A stretch of DNA of 64,000 nucleotides from Nostoc sp. 'Peltigera membranacea cyanobiont' N6. GTDB lineage: Bacteria > Cyanobacteriota > Cyanobacteriia > Cyanobacteriales > Nostocaceae. Positions within the stretch are counted from its first letter, which is position 1, and each line of letters starts with the position of its first letter. Below are positions 46,614 to 55,213 of this stretch, piece by piece. The position numbers and the translations under genes were made by a program. Location of the stretch: NCBI RefSeq assembly GCF_002949735.1, contig NZ_CP026681.1, positions 7,904,501 through 7,968,500 of the forward strand, in the 5' to 3' direction. Under the pieces are notes generated by a model. That model was not told the origin of the DNA, did no database searches, and was given only the letters and a program-made list of their open reading frames with translations.

Positions 46614-47285
46614 TTATGTGAATTGCCTACTTAAGGTAACAGGTTTATGCACAGTAATCTTCTTTTTGTGGATCGAAATCATCTTCTTTTCACGCAAATC
46701 CCCTAGTAGCCTAGTAACGGTAACACGAGTTGAACCAATTGCTTCTGCGATCGCCTGATGAGATAACTTCAGATCGATAGTGATCCCATCAGCACAAGGA
46801 ACGCCAAAATCTCGACAAAGAATTAACAAAAAACTCACCAATCTGGAACCCATATCTCGGTGAGCGAGAGTTTCAATCATCATCTCTGTTTGTAAAATGC
46901 GCGAAGACAGACCCCGCAGCATTAACATTGATAATTCTGGATTTTCCTTGAGTGCTTGCTCTACTTGTTCAATTGGGGCTGACAGTAATTCCACAGGCGT
47001 AAATGCAACCGAATGGTAAAACCGATCCGACTTATTTCCTGTCAGCAATGACAAAACACCAAAAACACTATTTTCCCGAAGCAATGCTACTGTTATTTCC
47101 TCTCCTGCCTCGTACACCCTAGAAAGTTTAACAGCACCTTTCAAAAGAAAATAAACTCGTTCGGCAGGATCGCCAGGAAAAAAGATCGTTTTATTGCGTT
47201 CAAACGTTTCCACAACTGGCGGAAACGCCCCGGTCGCCATCTGACGAAATACATTTGCTAGGGCTTTATCTTGTGTCACGATCAT
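46614..47285 (-). CDS. ntcA: Global nitrogen regulator NtcA
   Basis: 223 residues, starting MIVTQDKALANVF as in other cyanobacteria; an in-frame upstream codon would add six residues (MGRGRE) not found in the family. CRP/FNR-type: N-terminal cyclic-nucleotide-binding-like domain that senses 2-oxoglutarate, a dimer helix (MLMLRGLSSRILQTEMMIETLAHRD) and a C-terminal helix-turn-helix (LSHQAIAEAIGSTRVTVTRLL). NtcA activates nitrogen-assimilation and heterocyst genes under nitrogen limitation. Its own upstream region carries a perfect NtcA box, so it is likely autoregulated. Confidence 0.98.
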   Translation of the reverse strand: MIVTQDKALANVFRQMATGAFPPVVETFERNKTIFFPGDPAERVYFLLKGAVKLSRVYEAGEEITVALLRENSVFGVLSLLTGNKSDRFYHSVAFTPVELLSAPIEQVEQALKENPELSMLMLRGLSSRILQTEMMIETLAHRDMGSRLVSFLLILCRDFGVPCADGITIDLKLSHQAIAEAIGSTRVTVTRLLGDLREKKMISIHKKKITVHKPVTLSRQFT

Positions 47286-47666
47286 CTCCCTTCCCCTACC
47301 CAATGCCGGAAAAACAAAAACTGATTACCTAAGAATACACCTGAAAAATGAATAAAGCACCGTCAACCTTTCTGTACTTTCCTATACTCAAACAAATCAC
47401 TTCATAACTCTTTGTTTATAATGATACATAATTGTTGATCCTTTCAGCTACTAATTGTTGATAAGTAGTTCCAATAGCTCTATTAAAAAGGGTTTTTTAA
47501 AGAACAAATAAAGATATCTTGAGAAAATCTTTAGGAAAAATCAAGATTTTTACACGCAGCAAACACTCTTACCAATATTCATTTTTGCAAATCCTGTATA
47601 AAACAAAGACAAAACGTGCCTCAGATTCTAGTATGCTCCTAATGATCGATCGCATTAATAATTTCT
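47286..47666. other. Divergent intergenic region of ntcA and fabI
   Basis: Holds the NtcA box at 47374-47387 and both promoters. It is otherwise AT-rich, with no further gene. Confidence 0.7.
47374..47387. promoter_or_regulatory. NtcA-binding site (GTA-N8-TAC)
   Basis: GTACTTTCCTATAC fits the GTA-N8-TAC consensus exactly and lies 89 bases upstream of the ntcA ATG, where autoregulation is known in heterocyst formers. Chance matches occur elsewhere in the window; position gives this one weight. Confidence 0.75.
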
Positions 47667-48443
47667 ATGCTAAATCTGACTGGAAAAAATGCTCTTGTTA
47701 CAGGTATTGCCAATAACCGCTCGATCGCCTGGGGCATCGCCCAACAGCTGCATAAAGCCGGAGCAAACCTTGGTATTACCTACCTGCCGGATGAACGCGG
47801 CAAAATGGAGAAAAAAGTTGCGGAGTTGGTAGAACCCCTCAACCCAAGCTTATTTCTTCCCTGTAATGTCCAAGATGAGGAGCAGATTCAATCTACCTTT
47901 GAGACAATCCGCGAACAGTGGGGGAAGTTAGACATCCTCATCCATTGTTTGGCTTTTGCCAGCAAAGACGATTTGACTGGAGATTTTAGCCAAACCTCTC
48001 GTTCTGGCTTCAACACTGCCTTAGAAATCAGTACCTATTCGCTGGTGCAGTTAAGTGGTGCAGCTAAACCTTTGATGACAGAGGGAGGAAGTATCGTCAC
48101 CTTGACATATTTAGGTGGTGTCAGGGCAATCCCTAACTACAACGTTATGGGAGTTGCCAAGGCAGGATTAGAAATGAGTGTGCGCTACCTAGCTGCTGAA
48201 CTAGGGCCGCAAAATATCCGCGTCAATGCCATCTCCGCAGGCCCCATCCGCACCTTAGCATCTTCAGCAGTGGGTGGAATTTTGGATATGATTCATCATG
48301 TAGAAGAAGTAGCTCCCCTACGCCGTACCGTCACTCAGTTAGAAGTGGGGAATACTGCCGCTTTCTTGTGTAGTGATTTGTCCAGTGGGATTACCGGACA
48401 AGTTCTATATGTAGATGCAGGATATGAAATTATGGGAATGTGA
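47667..48443 (+). CDS. fabI: Enoyl-ACP reductase (FabI)
   Basis: 258 residues. It carries out the last reduction step of type II fatty acid elongation. An SDR fold with GIANNRSIAWGIA nucleotide-binding loop. Catalytic residues match FabI: Tyr148, Tyr158 and Lys165 (YNVMGVAK), as in E. coli Tyr146/Tyr156/Lys163. SAGPIRTLA is the substrate-loop block. ATG at 47667 aligns with the family start; a longer frame upstream does not. Confidence 0.96.
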   Translation: MLNLTGKNALVTGIANNRSIAWGIAQQLHKAGANLGITYLPDERGKMEKKVAELVEPLNPSLFLPCNVQDEEQIQSTFETIREQWGKLDILIHCLAFASKDDLTGDFSQTSRSGFNTALEISTYSLVQLSGAAKPLMTEGGSIVTLTYLGGVRAIPNYNVMGVAKAGLEMSVRYLAAELGPQNIRVNAISAGPIRTLASSAVGGILDMIHHVEEVAPLRRTVTQLEVGNTAAFLCSDLSSGITGQVLYVDAGYEIMGM

Positions 48444-48449
48444 CACGAT

Positions 48450-48506
48450 AAAGTTAGGAGTTATGAGTTATGAATTTTTAACTCCTAACTCCTCACTCCT
48501 AACTCT
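48450..48506. repeat. TAACTCC/GGAGTTA inverted repeat cluster
   Basis: GTTAGGAGTTATGAGTTATG is followed by AACTCCTAACTCC and CTCCTAACTC, so heptamers occur in both directions and can fold into a hairpin. It lies between fabI and hisB and may slow or terminate readthrough. Confidence 0.7.
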
Positions 48507-48517
48507 TTCCATTCCCT

Positions 48518-49159
48518 ATGCAAACAACTAATCGTCAAATTAATTCAAATTACGACCAGTCAACAAAAACTCCCCGAATTGCCACTGTTCGCCGTACCAC
48601 TGGTGAAACTGATGTGCAAGTTACCATCAACCTCGATGGTAGAGGAACTTGCACAGCAGCAACAGGCATTCCGTTTTTGGATCACATGTTGCATCAAATT
48701 GCCTCCCACGGCCTGATTGATATAGATGTCCAAGCCAAGGGAGACTTGGAAATTGATGACCATCATACCAATGAAGATGTAGGCATTACCTTGGGTCAAG
48801 CTTTCAACCAAGCACTAGGCGACAGAAAAGGTATTGTCCGCTTTGGTAATTTTCTTGCACCATTGGATGAAGCCTTAGTTCAGGTAGCGCTAGACTTTTC
48901 TGGACGGCCTCACCTCAGCTACGGCTTGCAAATTCCTACCCAACGTGTAGGAACCTATGACACCCAACTCGTGCGCGAATTCTTTGTGGCGATCGCAAAC
49001 CATTGCCAAATGACACTGCACATTCGACAATTGGATGGTATTAATTCCCATCACATCATAGAGGCGACATTTAAAGCCTTTGCAAGAGCAACACGGCTAG
49101 CGGTAGAAATTGACCCCCGTCGTGCTGGCTTAATTCCCAGTTCTAAAGGCGTTCTATGA
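48518..49159 (+). CDS. hisB: Imidazoleglycerol-phosphate dehydratase
   Basis: 213 residues, monofunctional. It dehydrates imidazole glycerol phosphate in histidine synthesis using paired manganese ions. Metal-binding motifs are duplicated: DDHHTNEDVG near residue 88 and NSHHIIEATFKAFARA near 180. GIPFLDHMLHQ and SGRPHLSY are conserved. Seventy-four bases after fabI on the same strand; the combination is common in cyanobacteria. Confidence 0.97.
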   Translation: MQTTNRQINSNYDQSTKTPRIATVRRTTGETDVQVTINLDGRGTCTAATGIPFLDHMLHQIASHGLIDIDVQAKGDLEIDDHHTNEDVGITLGQAFNQALGDRKGIVRFGNFLAPLDEALVQVALDFSGRPHLSYGLQIPTQRVGTYDTQLVREFFVAIANHCQMTLHIRQLDGINSHHIIEATFKAFARATRLAVEIDPRRAGLIPSSKGVL

Positions 49160-49310
49160 AGGGAGTCACATGGAGCATTGAGCATAGGGCATTAGTTATT
49201 CCCCCAGTCCCCAGTCCCCAATAATTGACACACCGCTCGGTGATGGTTATTATCAGGCTACTGGGTAACTTGTAATTAATACTAAGCTGGTAATTAGTGG
49301 TTGAACCGAG

Positions 49311-50300
49311 ATGAAGTCTGTTGCAGATGACCCTGATTCTCAACTTAATACGGCAGAAACTCCGCCAGTAGTCCTAACTTCTGAGTTGCGAAAAGTCTAT
49401 CGCACTGGTTTTTGGCTAAATCAAAAAGTCGTATCTCTCAAAAGCTGTTCTTTAACAGTTTACAAAGGCGAAACCTTTGGTTTGCTAGGGCCAAACGGTG
49501 CTGGTAAAACCACCCTTTTAAAATTGTTGCTGGGAATTATTAATCCCACATCTGGGCGGGGATTATTATTGGATAAGCCAATAGGCGATCGCAGTGTTAA
49601 GCAGCATATCGGCTATCTGCCAGAAAATCCCTATTTATATGACTATCTCACTGGCTGGGAATTTTTACAGCTAGCTGCTGGACTATTCCAAATTCCCCAA
49701 AGTGTCCAACGCCAACGTATTCCCCAACTGCTCGAATTAGTAGGTTTATCCCAAGCTGATGCTCGTAAAAAGCTGCTACGCCGCTACTCAAAAGGAATGC
49801 TACAGCGTGTCGGGATGGCACAGGCGCTAATTAACGAGCCAGATTTGGTTTTTCTCGATGAACCTATGTCTGGTCTAGATCCGGTGGGACGCTACCAAAT
49901 GCGGGAAATTATCCTGGCGTTAAAAGCTGCTGGGAAGACGATTTTTTTCAACAGCCATGTTCTTAGTGAAGTAGAACAGATTTGCGATCGCATTGCCATC
50001 CTCGCTCAAGGTGAATTAATTTGCTCTGGTTCCCTGAATGAACTTTTAGGCGTAAACAGCACATATCACATAAAAGGTCAAGGTGGTGACTGGGAGATTC
50101 TTAAAAAATGGATACCCACTCTCAAATTTGAACGTGATGGTTCTTGGCAAGGTACACTACAGGACGACTACTATGATTTCCTCGCTAGTGTTCGTCTTAT
50201 GGAAGGTAAAATTATTGCCATGAACTTGTCCCGTTACTCCCTAGAAGAGTTTTTTATTCAACAAATCGAAAGAAAAAATAACAATAACTTAGTTAATTAA
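49311..50300 (+). CDS. ABC transporter ATPase (GldA/DrrA-like exporter class)
   Basis: 329 residues. Walker A GPNGAGKTT (about 60-68), Q-loop QHIGYLPENPYLYDYLT, signature YSKGMLQRVG, Walker B LVFLDEPMSGLDP and H-loop FFNSHVLSEVEQ. A C-terminal ~95-residue extension ends in MNLSRYSLEEFFIQQIE, which is typical of exporter-type ATPases. The substrate is unknown, and the permease partner is not next to it. It precedes the exopolysaccharide locus but is separated from it by 499 bases. Confidence 0.88.
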   Translation: MKSVADDPDSQLNTAETPPVVLTSELRKVYRTGFWLNQKVVSLKSCSLTVYKGETFGLLGPNGAGKTTLLKLLLGIINPTSGRGLLLDKPIGDRSVKQHIGYLPENPYLYDYLTGWEFLQLAAGLFQIPQSVQRQRIPQLLELVGLSQADARKKLLRRYSKGMLQRVGMAQALINEPDLVFLDEPMSGLDPVGRYQMREIILALKAAGKTIFFNSHVLSEVEQICDRIAILAQGELICSGSLNELLGVNSTYHIKGQGGDWEILKKWIPTLKFERDGSWQGTLQDDYYDFLASVRLMEGKIIAMNLSRYSLEEFFIQQIERKNNNNLVN

Positions 50301-50799
50301 TTTCGTTGCCAAGCGGTAAGTTATAAGCTCGTTTGAGCAAAAAAATCCAAATTTTTTGCATTTTTGAGTTTAGTTTGTCAAGTAAATCTACAAAAAACCA
50401 AATTCCTATATCTTATTAAAGTTATTTGTATTTATTTGATGAACTTGCTCATAATATTGATATTAGTAGCAGATTCTAATCTATAGTTCAAATGTCATCA
50501 AATTGACATTGACAAGCAAATTTTATTAGTAAGTACTTTATTGGTTAACGGAGAATTTCTTGTATAAACTATGTTTATTTGCGTAATTACTAATGTTTTG
50601 TAATAATTCCTATATTCAAGTTTGCTTAACTTTAAATTAACTTCACTAAAAATTCAAATTATATAAACAAATTTCCTCCGGAAAATTACACTTTTCGAGG
50701 AAAATAAGAGTGTCGGGGAACTTGAATACTTAGGTAAAGTCAAAATAAAAATGTTTAGACAGTACTTTATTGATCGTAGTTTCAAAATATCAGGTAAAT
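50301..50799. other. AT-rich leader region of the export-protein gene
   Basis: About 500 bases with no credible frame. Imperfect AT palindromes only; no box recognised. It probably holds the promoter of the Wza-like gene. Confidence 0.45.
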
Positions 50800-52263
50800 A
50801 TGCTTAACACAAGTTTGTTTAAATTTTTAACTCAGCCAGTTGTGGGTGTAGCTTTCTTAAGTGCTGTCAATGTCGTTGTGCCATTTGTGAGTCTAGCTCA
50901 GGGGCAACCACTACCACCAACTACACAATCACCAAGCCCACAAACACAATTAGATACTAATTATTTATTAGGAGGCGGCGATCTCATCCGTGTAAACGTA
51001 TTTGAAGTACCTGAATATACAGGTGAATATCAAGTTCCTCCAGGTGGAGCAATAAACCTACCTTTAATTGGCAGTGTATCAGTTCTAGGACTAACAACTG
51101 AACAGGCTTCCGATGAAGTTGCCAAAAGATATGCTCGCTTCCTTAAACGTCCCTTAATCTCAGTCAATTTGTTATCGCCTCGTCCCATCAACATATTCGT
51201 TGCTGGAGAGGTGACACGTCCAGGAGCTTACACCCTGAACTTGAGCGGAGGAGCAGGGAACAATCCAGGTGTACAATACCCGACTGTATTAGCCGCATTG
51301 ACAACAGCGCAGGGAGTAACCCTAGCTGCGGATGTTACCCAAGTTCAATTACGGCGTAAAATAGGACCTTCTTCAGAGCAAACTGTTACTGTTAATTTGA
51401 AGGAACTCATCCAAACAGGCAGGTTAACACAAGATATTACCTTGCGCGATGGAGACACCATAGTTGTGCCAACTGCTACCAACTTCAACATCGCAGAATC
51501 CCGAAATATATTTGCATCTAACTTTGCCGCCAGCCAAACCACACCCCGCACAGTAACAATTATTGGTGAAGTTAACCGTCCCGGTTCGTATCTTGTCACT
51601 CCAGGTAACACAGATACTCAGGGGGGCGCAAATAGTGGCACTTCCACTCCTACAGGTCTGCCAAATGTGACGCGGGTAATTCAACTAGCTGGGGGAATTA
51701 CATCACAGGCTGATGTTCGTAGTCTTAAGTTACGCCGACCTACAAGAACTGGCTCAGAACAATCTATAGATATTAACCTTTGGCAATTATTGCAGAGTGG
51801 TGATGCTAATCAAGACATCATTGTGCAAGACGGAGATACGATTGTTATTCCGACAGCAACTGAAATTAACCCCGCAGAAGCTACTCAATTAGCTACTACC
51901 ACTTTGTCTCCTACACGCATTCAAGTTGGTGTAGTAGGTGAAGTTAAAAAACCAGGGTTAACAGACGTTCAGCCGAATAGTTCTTTAAATCAAGCTATAC
52001 TCGCAGCTGGCGGATTTAATGATGCCAGAGCTAGCAGCAGTGCTGTTGATTTGATTCGCCTCAACCCTAATGGTTCTGTCACGAAACGGATAGTAAAAGT
52101 GGATTTTTCTGCTGGGATTAATGAGCAAACTAATCCCATACTCCGCAATAATGATGTCGTGCTAGTCAACCGATCTGGTGCAGCTAAGACTGGCGATACC
52201 GTCAATACTATAACTGGACCTCTAGGGATTATCCTTAATCTCCTGAACTTGTTCGGACTCTAG
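50800..52263 (+). CDS. Polysaccharide export protein (Wza-like, SLBB domains)
   Basis: 487 residues from ATG 50800; a TTG at 50770 would put ten residues before the signal peptide. A signal peptide is followed by the poly_export block YLLGGGDLIRVNVFEVPEYTGEYQ near residue 60. Three SLBB-type repeats follow, each opening with V.GEV.RPG (FVAGEVTRPGAY, IIGEVNRPGSY, VVGEVKKPGL). The C-terminus ends in a hydrophobic helix (GPLGIILNLLNLFGL). Such proteins build the outer-membrane channel for exopolysaccharide; the Wzc-like partner is downstream on the opposite strand. Confidence 0.93.
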   Translation: MLNTSLFKFLTQPVVGVAFLSAVNVVVPFVSLAQGQPLPPTTQSPSPQTQLDTNYLLGGGDLIRVNVFEVPEYTGEYQVPPGGAINLPLIGSVSVLGLTTEQASDEVAKRYARFLKRPLISVNLLSPRPINIFVAGEVTRPGAYTLNLSGGAGNNPGVQYPTVLAALTTAQGVTLAADVTQVQLRRKIGPSSEQTVTVNLKELIQTGRLTQDITLRDGDTIVVPTATNFNIAESRNIFASNFAASQTTPRTVTIIGEVNRPGSYLVTPGNTDTQGGANSGTSTPTGLPNVTRVIQLAGGITSQADVRSLKLRRPTRTGSEQSIDINLWQLLQSGDANQDIIVQDGDTIVIPTATEINPAEATQLATTTLSPTRIQVGVVGEVKKPGLTDVQPNSSLNQAILAAGGFNDARASSSAVDLIRLNPNGSVTKRIVKVDFSAGINEQTNPILRNNDVVLVNRSGAAKTGDTVNTITGPLGIILNLLNLFGL

Positions 52264-52400
52264 TTTAAGATAGAGATGTGAATATTGGGGGCGTAGATAA
52301 ACCCTTTCCGTCCCCAAAATTACACTATCTATAAGTCAAAGCTTAATAGTCAAGACTTAATAAGCAAAGACACATTTAATTTTTCAAGCTTAAAACCTTA

Positions 52401-52607
52401 GAGGTTGTTTGAAAAGTATTTCTCTGTCATTTTAGGCACTTTTAGATCCCCCCTAACCCCCCTTAAAAAGGGGGGAATCGGAATCAAAGTCCCCCTTTTT
52501 AAGGGGAGACACTGCGGTCTTGGGGTCTCCCCAAGTGGAGCATGTGGCGTGGATTTAGGGGGATATAGAACTTTTGATACCGATAAGAGGACTTTTCAAA
52601 CATCCTC
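52401..52607. mobile_element. MITE-like element with 17-bp terminal inverted repeats
   Basis: The left end GAGGTTGTTTGAAAAGT (52401-52417) and right end ACTTTTCAAACATCCTC (52591-52607) are inverted repeats with one mismatch. Both sides carry a TTA triplet that may be a target duplication. Inside are nested C/G-rich inverted repeats (CCCCCCTTAAAAAGGGGGG and TCCCCC...AGGGGGA). No transposase, so it would be a non-autonomous element. Confidence 0.7.
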
Positions 52608-53182
52608 TTACAGTAAGGTTTTAAAACTCCAAAAAGTACAATTTAGACACCCGACAGCTTATAGCCCTATTTAATTATTGATTAGAAATAAAAAAGCTGA
52701 AAAAACTTATAACTACGTACTTTTGCTCTCTGCATCTCCTCACTATTTAATTCGGATTGCTATAAGAAACAACTATAGATAATGGGAAATGGGACTATTA
52801 AATTCCCTCTTGTACTGCCTTTTGAGGGCAAGAATAAATAATGATGCGTTTATAAATAAATGTGTAGAGTCATATTTTTACAGAGAAGCAGGCTACAGGA
52901 AGCCGTCTCTTATTCCAAAAAAAATTCTAAGCAGTTCTCGTACTCTTACGGACAAGCAAGCTAGACATCCCTCGACCACAGGATAAGACAATATTAGGGT
53001 AGAGAACTATACAAGTGGCTTAGTTTGGGCGCTTACTTACTTAAAACTATCTTTTCTGTACTAATTTTATAATATTTATCAGTAATATTACTAATTGACA
53101 AGTGCTGTAAACATAATAATTTTACTGGAAATTCTTAATCTGCTATTAAGAGGCTTTTTCAAACTTTGTTTTGGCTACTCCG

Positions 53183-53280
53183 ATTCTTATGATAATGAGA
53201 ATAATTTATAAGCTACAGGGGATAAATTGTAGTCTATACCTCACTTACCCTCATTTTCTGATTCTTATTATCATAAGAAT
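53183..53280. promoter_or_regulatory. Pair of 20-bp near-palindromes, possible operators
   Basis: ATTCTTATGATAATGAGAAT (53183-53202) and ATTCTTATTATCATAAGAAT (53261-53280) are inverted copies with one mismatch, and each is itself nearly palindromic. GATAATGAGAAT resembles part of a Fur box. They lie 384 bases upstream of the beta-helix protein gene. Confidence 0.4.
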
Positions 53281-53663
53281 TATTTAAGTAAATCAACTAA
53301 TTGATGACAGATATACTATCTTAACCGCAGATACTGCGTATACACAGTAGAATGATGTCGAATTGGAAATGATGCCATTTGTACGGTTGCTTGGTGTCCA
53401 TTAATGGAGTAACTCTGGATACTGATAATTTTTCTTCAGTGCTTTTACTAGATATATGCACATTTTTGGAACACAAGCTCAAAAGGCGTTTCCGCCATAT
53501 TTACGTGGAAATTCTCAGGTGTAGACCTAGGGAAACCGTGTATAAACTTACAAATGGCAGTTATACGACTGTCTCCAATACTGAGTTACTTACTAAGGCT
53601 AGATCTACTGACCGTTGACGATTCAGTTTTTCGCAACATACCCTATTTTCCCTATTTTTCCCT

Positions 53664-55052
53664 ATGATGATTCATGGTTTCGGTTTTCTCAGTTTGAGTG
53701 CATCTCTTGTACTTCCCTGGGCCTTAACAGGTCTGGCTCAAGGAGAGAAGATAACACAGTATTTATTTAAAGACGTTCGTCAGTCATCACCTGTTCCAGA
53801 AACATCACTGCCCAGCCGCAAGTTAATCAGCGCGGCTCCTGCGACAACATACTATGTTAGCGGTACCGGAAACGACAAAAATAGCGGACTCACTACCTCA
53901 TCAGCGTTTAGGACGATTCAAAGGGCAGCAAACCTAACTGACCCTGGCGACACAGTGTTAATTATGAATGGAGTGTACACAAATTCAGGACAAGCGGGGA
54001 GTGCCTTAAGTATTAAACGTTCTGGAACTGCTAATGCCTGGATTACGTATAAAGCATATCCTGGACATTTTCCAAAGATTCAACACAACACATGGAGTGG
54101 TATCGGGTTTTCAAATGGAGTTTCATATATTGAGATCGACGGTCTAGAGATCGTTGGGAACAATGCCAATATCACCCTTGCTTATGCGTTAAGTCAGAAG
54201 ACTAACACATCAAATCGCCTTACAAATGGAACCTGCATAAGCATTGAGGGACGCAGTAGTTATGTTCATCACATAAATATTTTGAACAACAAAGTGCATG
54301 ACTGTGGAGGAGGAGGTATCTCAGTAATCGCGGCTGATTATGTGAAAGTGGATAATAACACTGTGTATAATAACGCCTGGTATGGTATCTATGGTGGCAG
54401 TGGCATTTCGTTCTTGAAGAATCGGAATACTGACAATAACCAAGGATACAAAATGTTTGTTACCAACAACAAGGTCTACAACAATCGTATGTACGTTCCC
54501 TGGATTCAAGTCGGCAGGATCACAGACGGGAATGGCATTATTATGGATGAGTTAAAAAGTGGTCCTAATGGTGCATATAAAGGACGGACTTTAATTGCAA
54601 ACAATATCTCATACAAAAATGGTGGTTCGGGTATTCATGCTCATGAGAGTGAGCATATCGATATTGTCAACAACACGGTTTATTTAAATCAGCAAAGCCC
54701 AGAGCTATCAAAGAAAGGGCAACTCTATGCTGGCTATGCATCGGATGTCAATATTTTCAATAACATTATTTATGGTGTTGCTGGAAAAAATGCTAACAGC
54801 AGCTACATGAATACCAATGTTACCTATAACTATAATCTGTACACTAACGGTGCAGTGGTTGGTGCGATGGGGCCTAACGATGTTATAGGAGACCCACAGT
54901 TTGTAGATGCTTCAAGTGGTGACTTTAGACTCAAAGCAACGAGTCCAGCGATCAACAGGGGTTACAATTGGAATGGTTTAAAAACTGATTATGCAGACAA
55001 ACCCCGTCCTGCTGGTGGTAGATATGATATTGGAGCATACGAATATCAGTAA
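53664..55052 (+). CDS. Secreted right-handed parallel beta-helix protein
   Basis: 462 residues. ATG 53664 and ATG 53667 are adjacent starts. A signal peptide (about 1-26, cleavage near GLAQG) and a linker precede a beta-helix from about residue 63 (YYVSGTGNDKNSGLTTSSAFRTIQ), with repeated NN(K/T)VY.N rungs (LNNKVHDC, DNNTVYNN, TNNKVYNN, VNNTVYLN, FNNIIYG). The C-terminus (DPQFVDASSGDFRLKATSPAI) is the DUF1565/choice-of-anchor type end. Such folds serve as polysaccharide lyases, epimerases or binding proteins; context suggests action on the exported polymer. No catalytic residues can be assigned. Confidence 0.88.
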   Translation: MMIHGFGFLSLSASLVLPWALTGLAQGEKITQYLFKDVRQSSPVPETSLPSRKLISAAPATTYYVSGTGNDKNSGLTTSSAFRTIQRAANLTDPGDTVLIMNGVYTNSGQAGSALSIKRSGTANAWITYKAYPGHFPKIQHNTWSGIGFSNGVSYIEIDGLEIVGNNANITLAYALSQKTNTSNRLTNGTCISIEGRSSYVHHINILNNKVHDCGGGGISVIAADYVKVDNNTVYNNAWYGIYGGSGISFLKNRNTDNNQGYKMFVTNNKVYNNRMYVPWIQVGRITDGNGIIMDELKSGPNGAYKGRTLIANNISYKNGGSGIHAHESEHIDIVNNTVYLNQQSPELSKKGQLYAGYASDVNIFNNIIYGVAGKNANSSYMNTNVTYNYNLYTNGAVVGAMGPNDVIGDPQFVDASSGDFRLKATSPAINRGYNWNGLKTDYADKPRPAGGRYDIGAYEYQ

Positions 55053-55109
55053 GTATAATATCTATTGCTACCTGCTCATACTTCCGTCAGACTGAACTTA
55101 GGGTTACAC

Positions 55110-55145
55110 AAAATAATAAGCCTGCCTTAGCAGGCTTATTATTTT
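55110..55145. terminator. Bidirectional terminator between convergent genes
   Basis: Perfect 16-bp arms AAAATAATAAGCCTGC and GCAGGCTTATTATTTT with loop CTTA. It serves both the beta-helix gene and the Wzc-like gene. Confidence 0.9.
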
Positions 55146-55213
55146 GTAGCTAATTAAACAGACATGATATAGCAGTTATGCTGTTAAGTTAACTTGTGAG
55201 ACAAAACTCTAAT

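Larger units (their letters stand above)
52264..53663. other. 1.4-kb gap with a MITE-like element and near-palindromes
   Basis: Apart from the element at 52401-52607 and the inverted repeat at 53183-53280, this is AT-rich sequence. Frames at 52789-52986 and 53379-53618 lack good starts or family likeness. A decayed gene cannot be excluded. Confidence 0.55.

Noticed and set aside
52789..52986. 65-codon frame in the polysaccharide gap
   Set aside because: No recognisable domain and a poor start context; it lies in AT-rich spacer.
53379..53618. 79-codon frame before the beta-helix gene
   Set aside because: Begins at TTG with no ribosome site, low-complexity-free but without any family likeness; it probably arises by chance in the gap.
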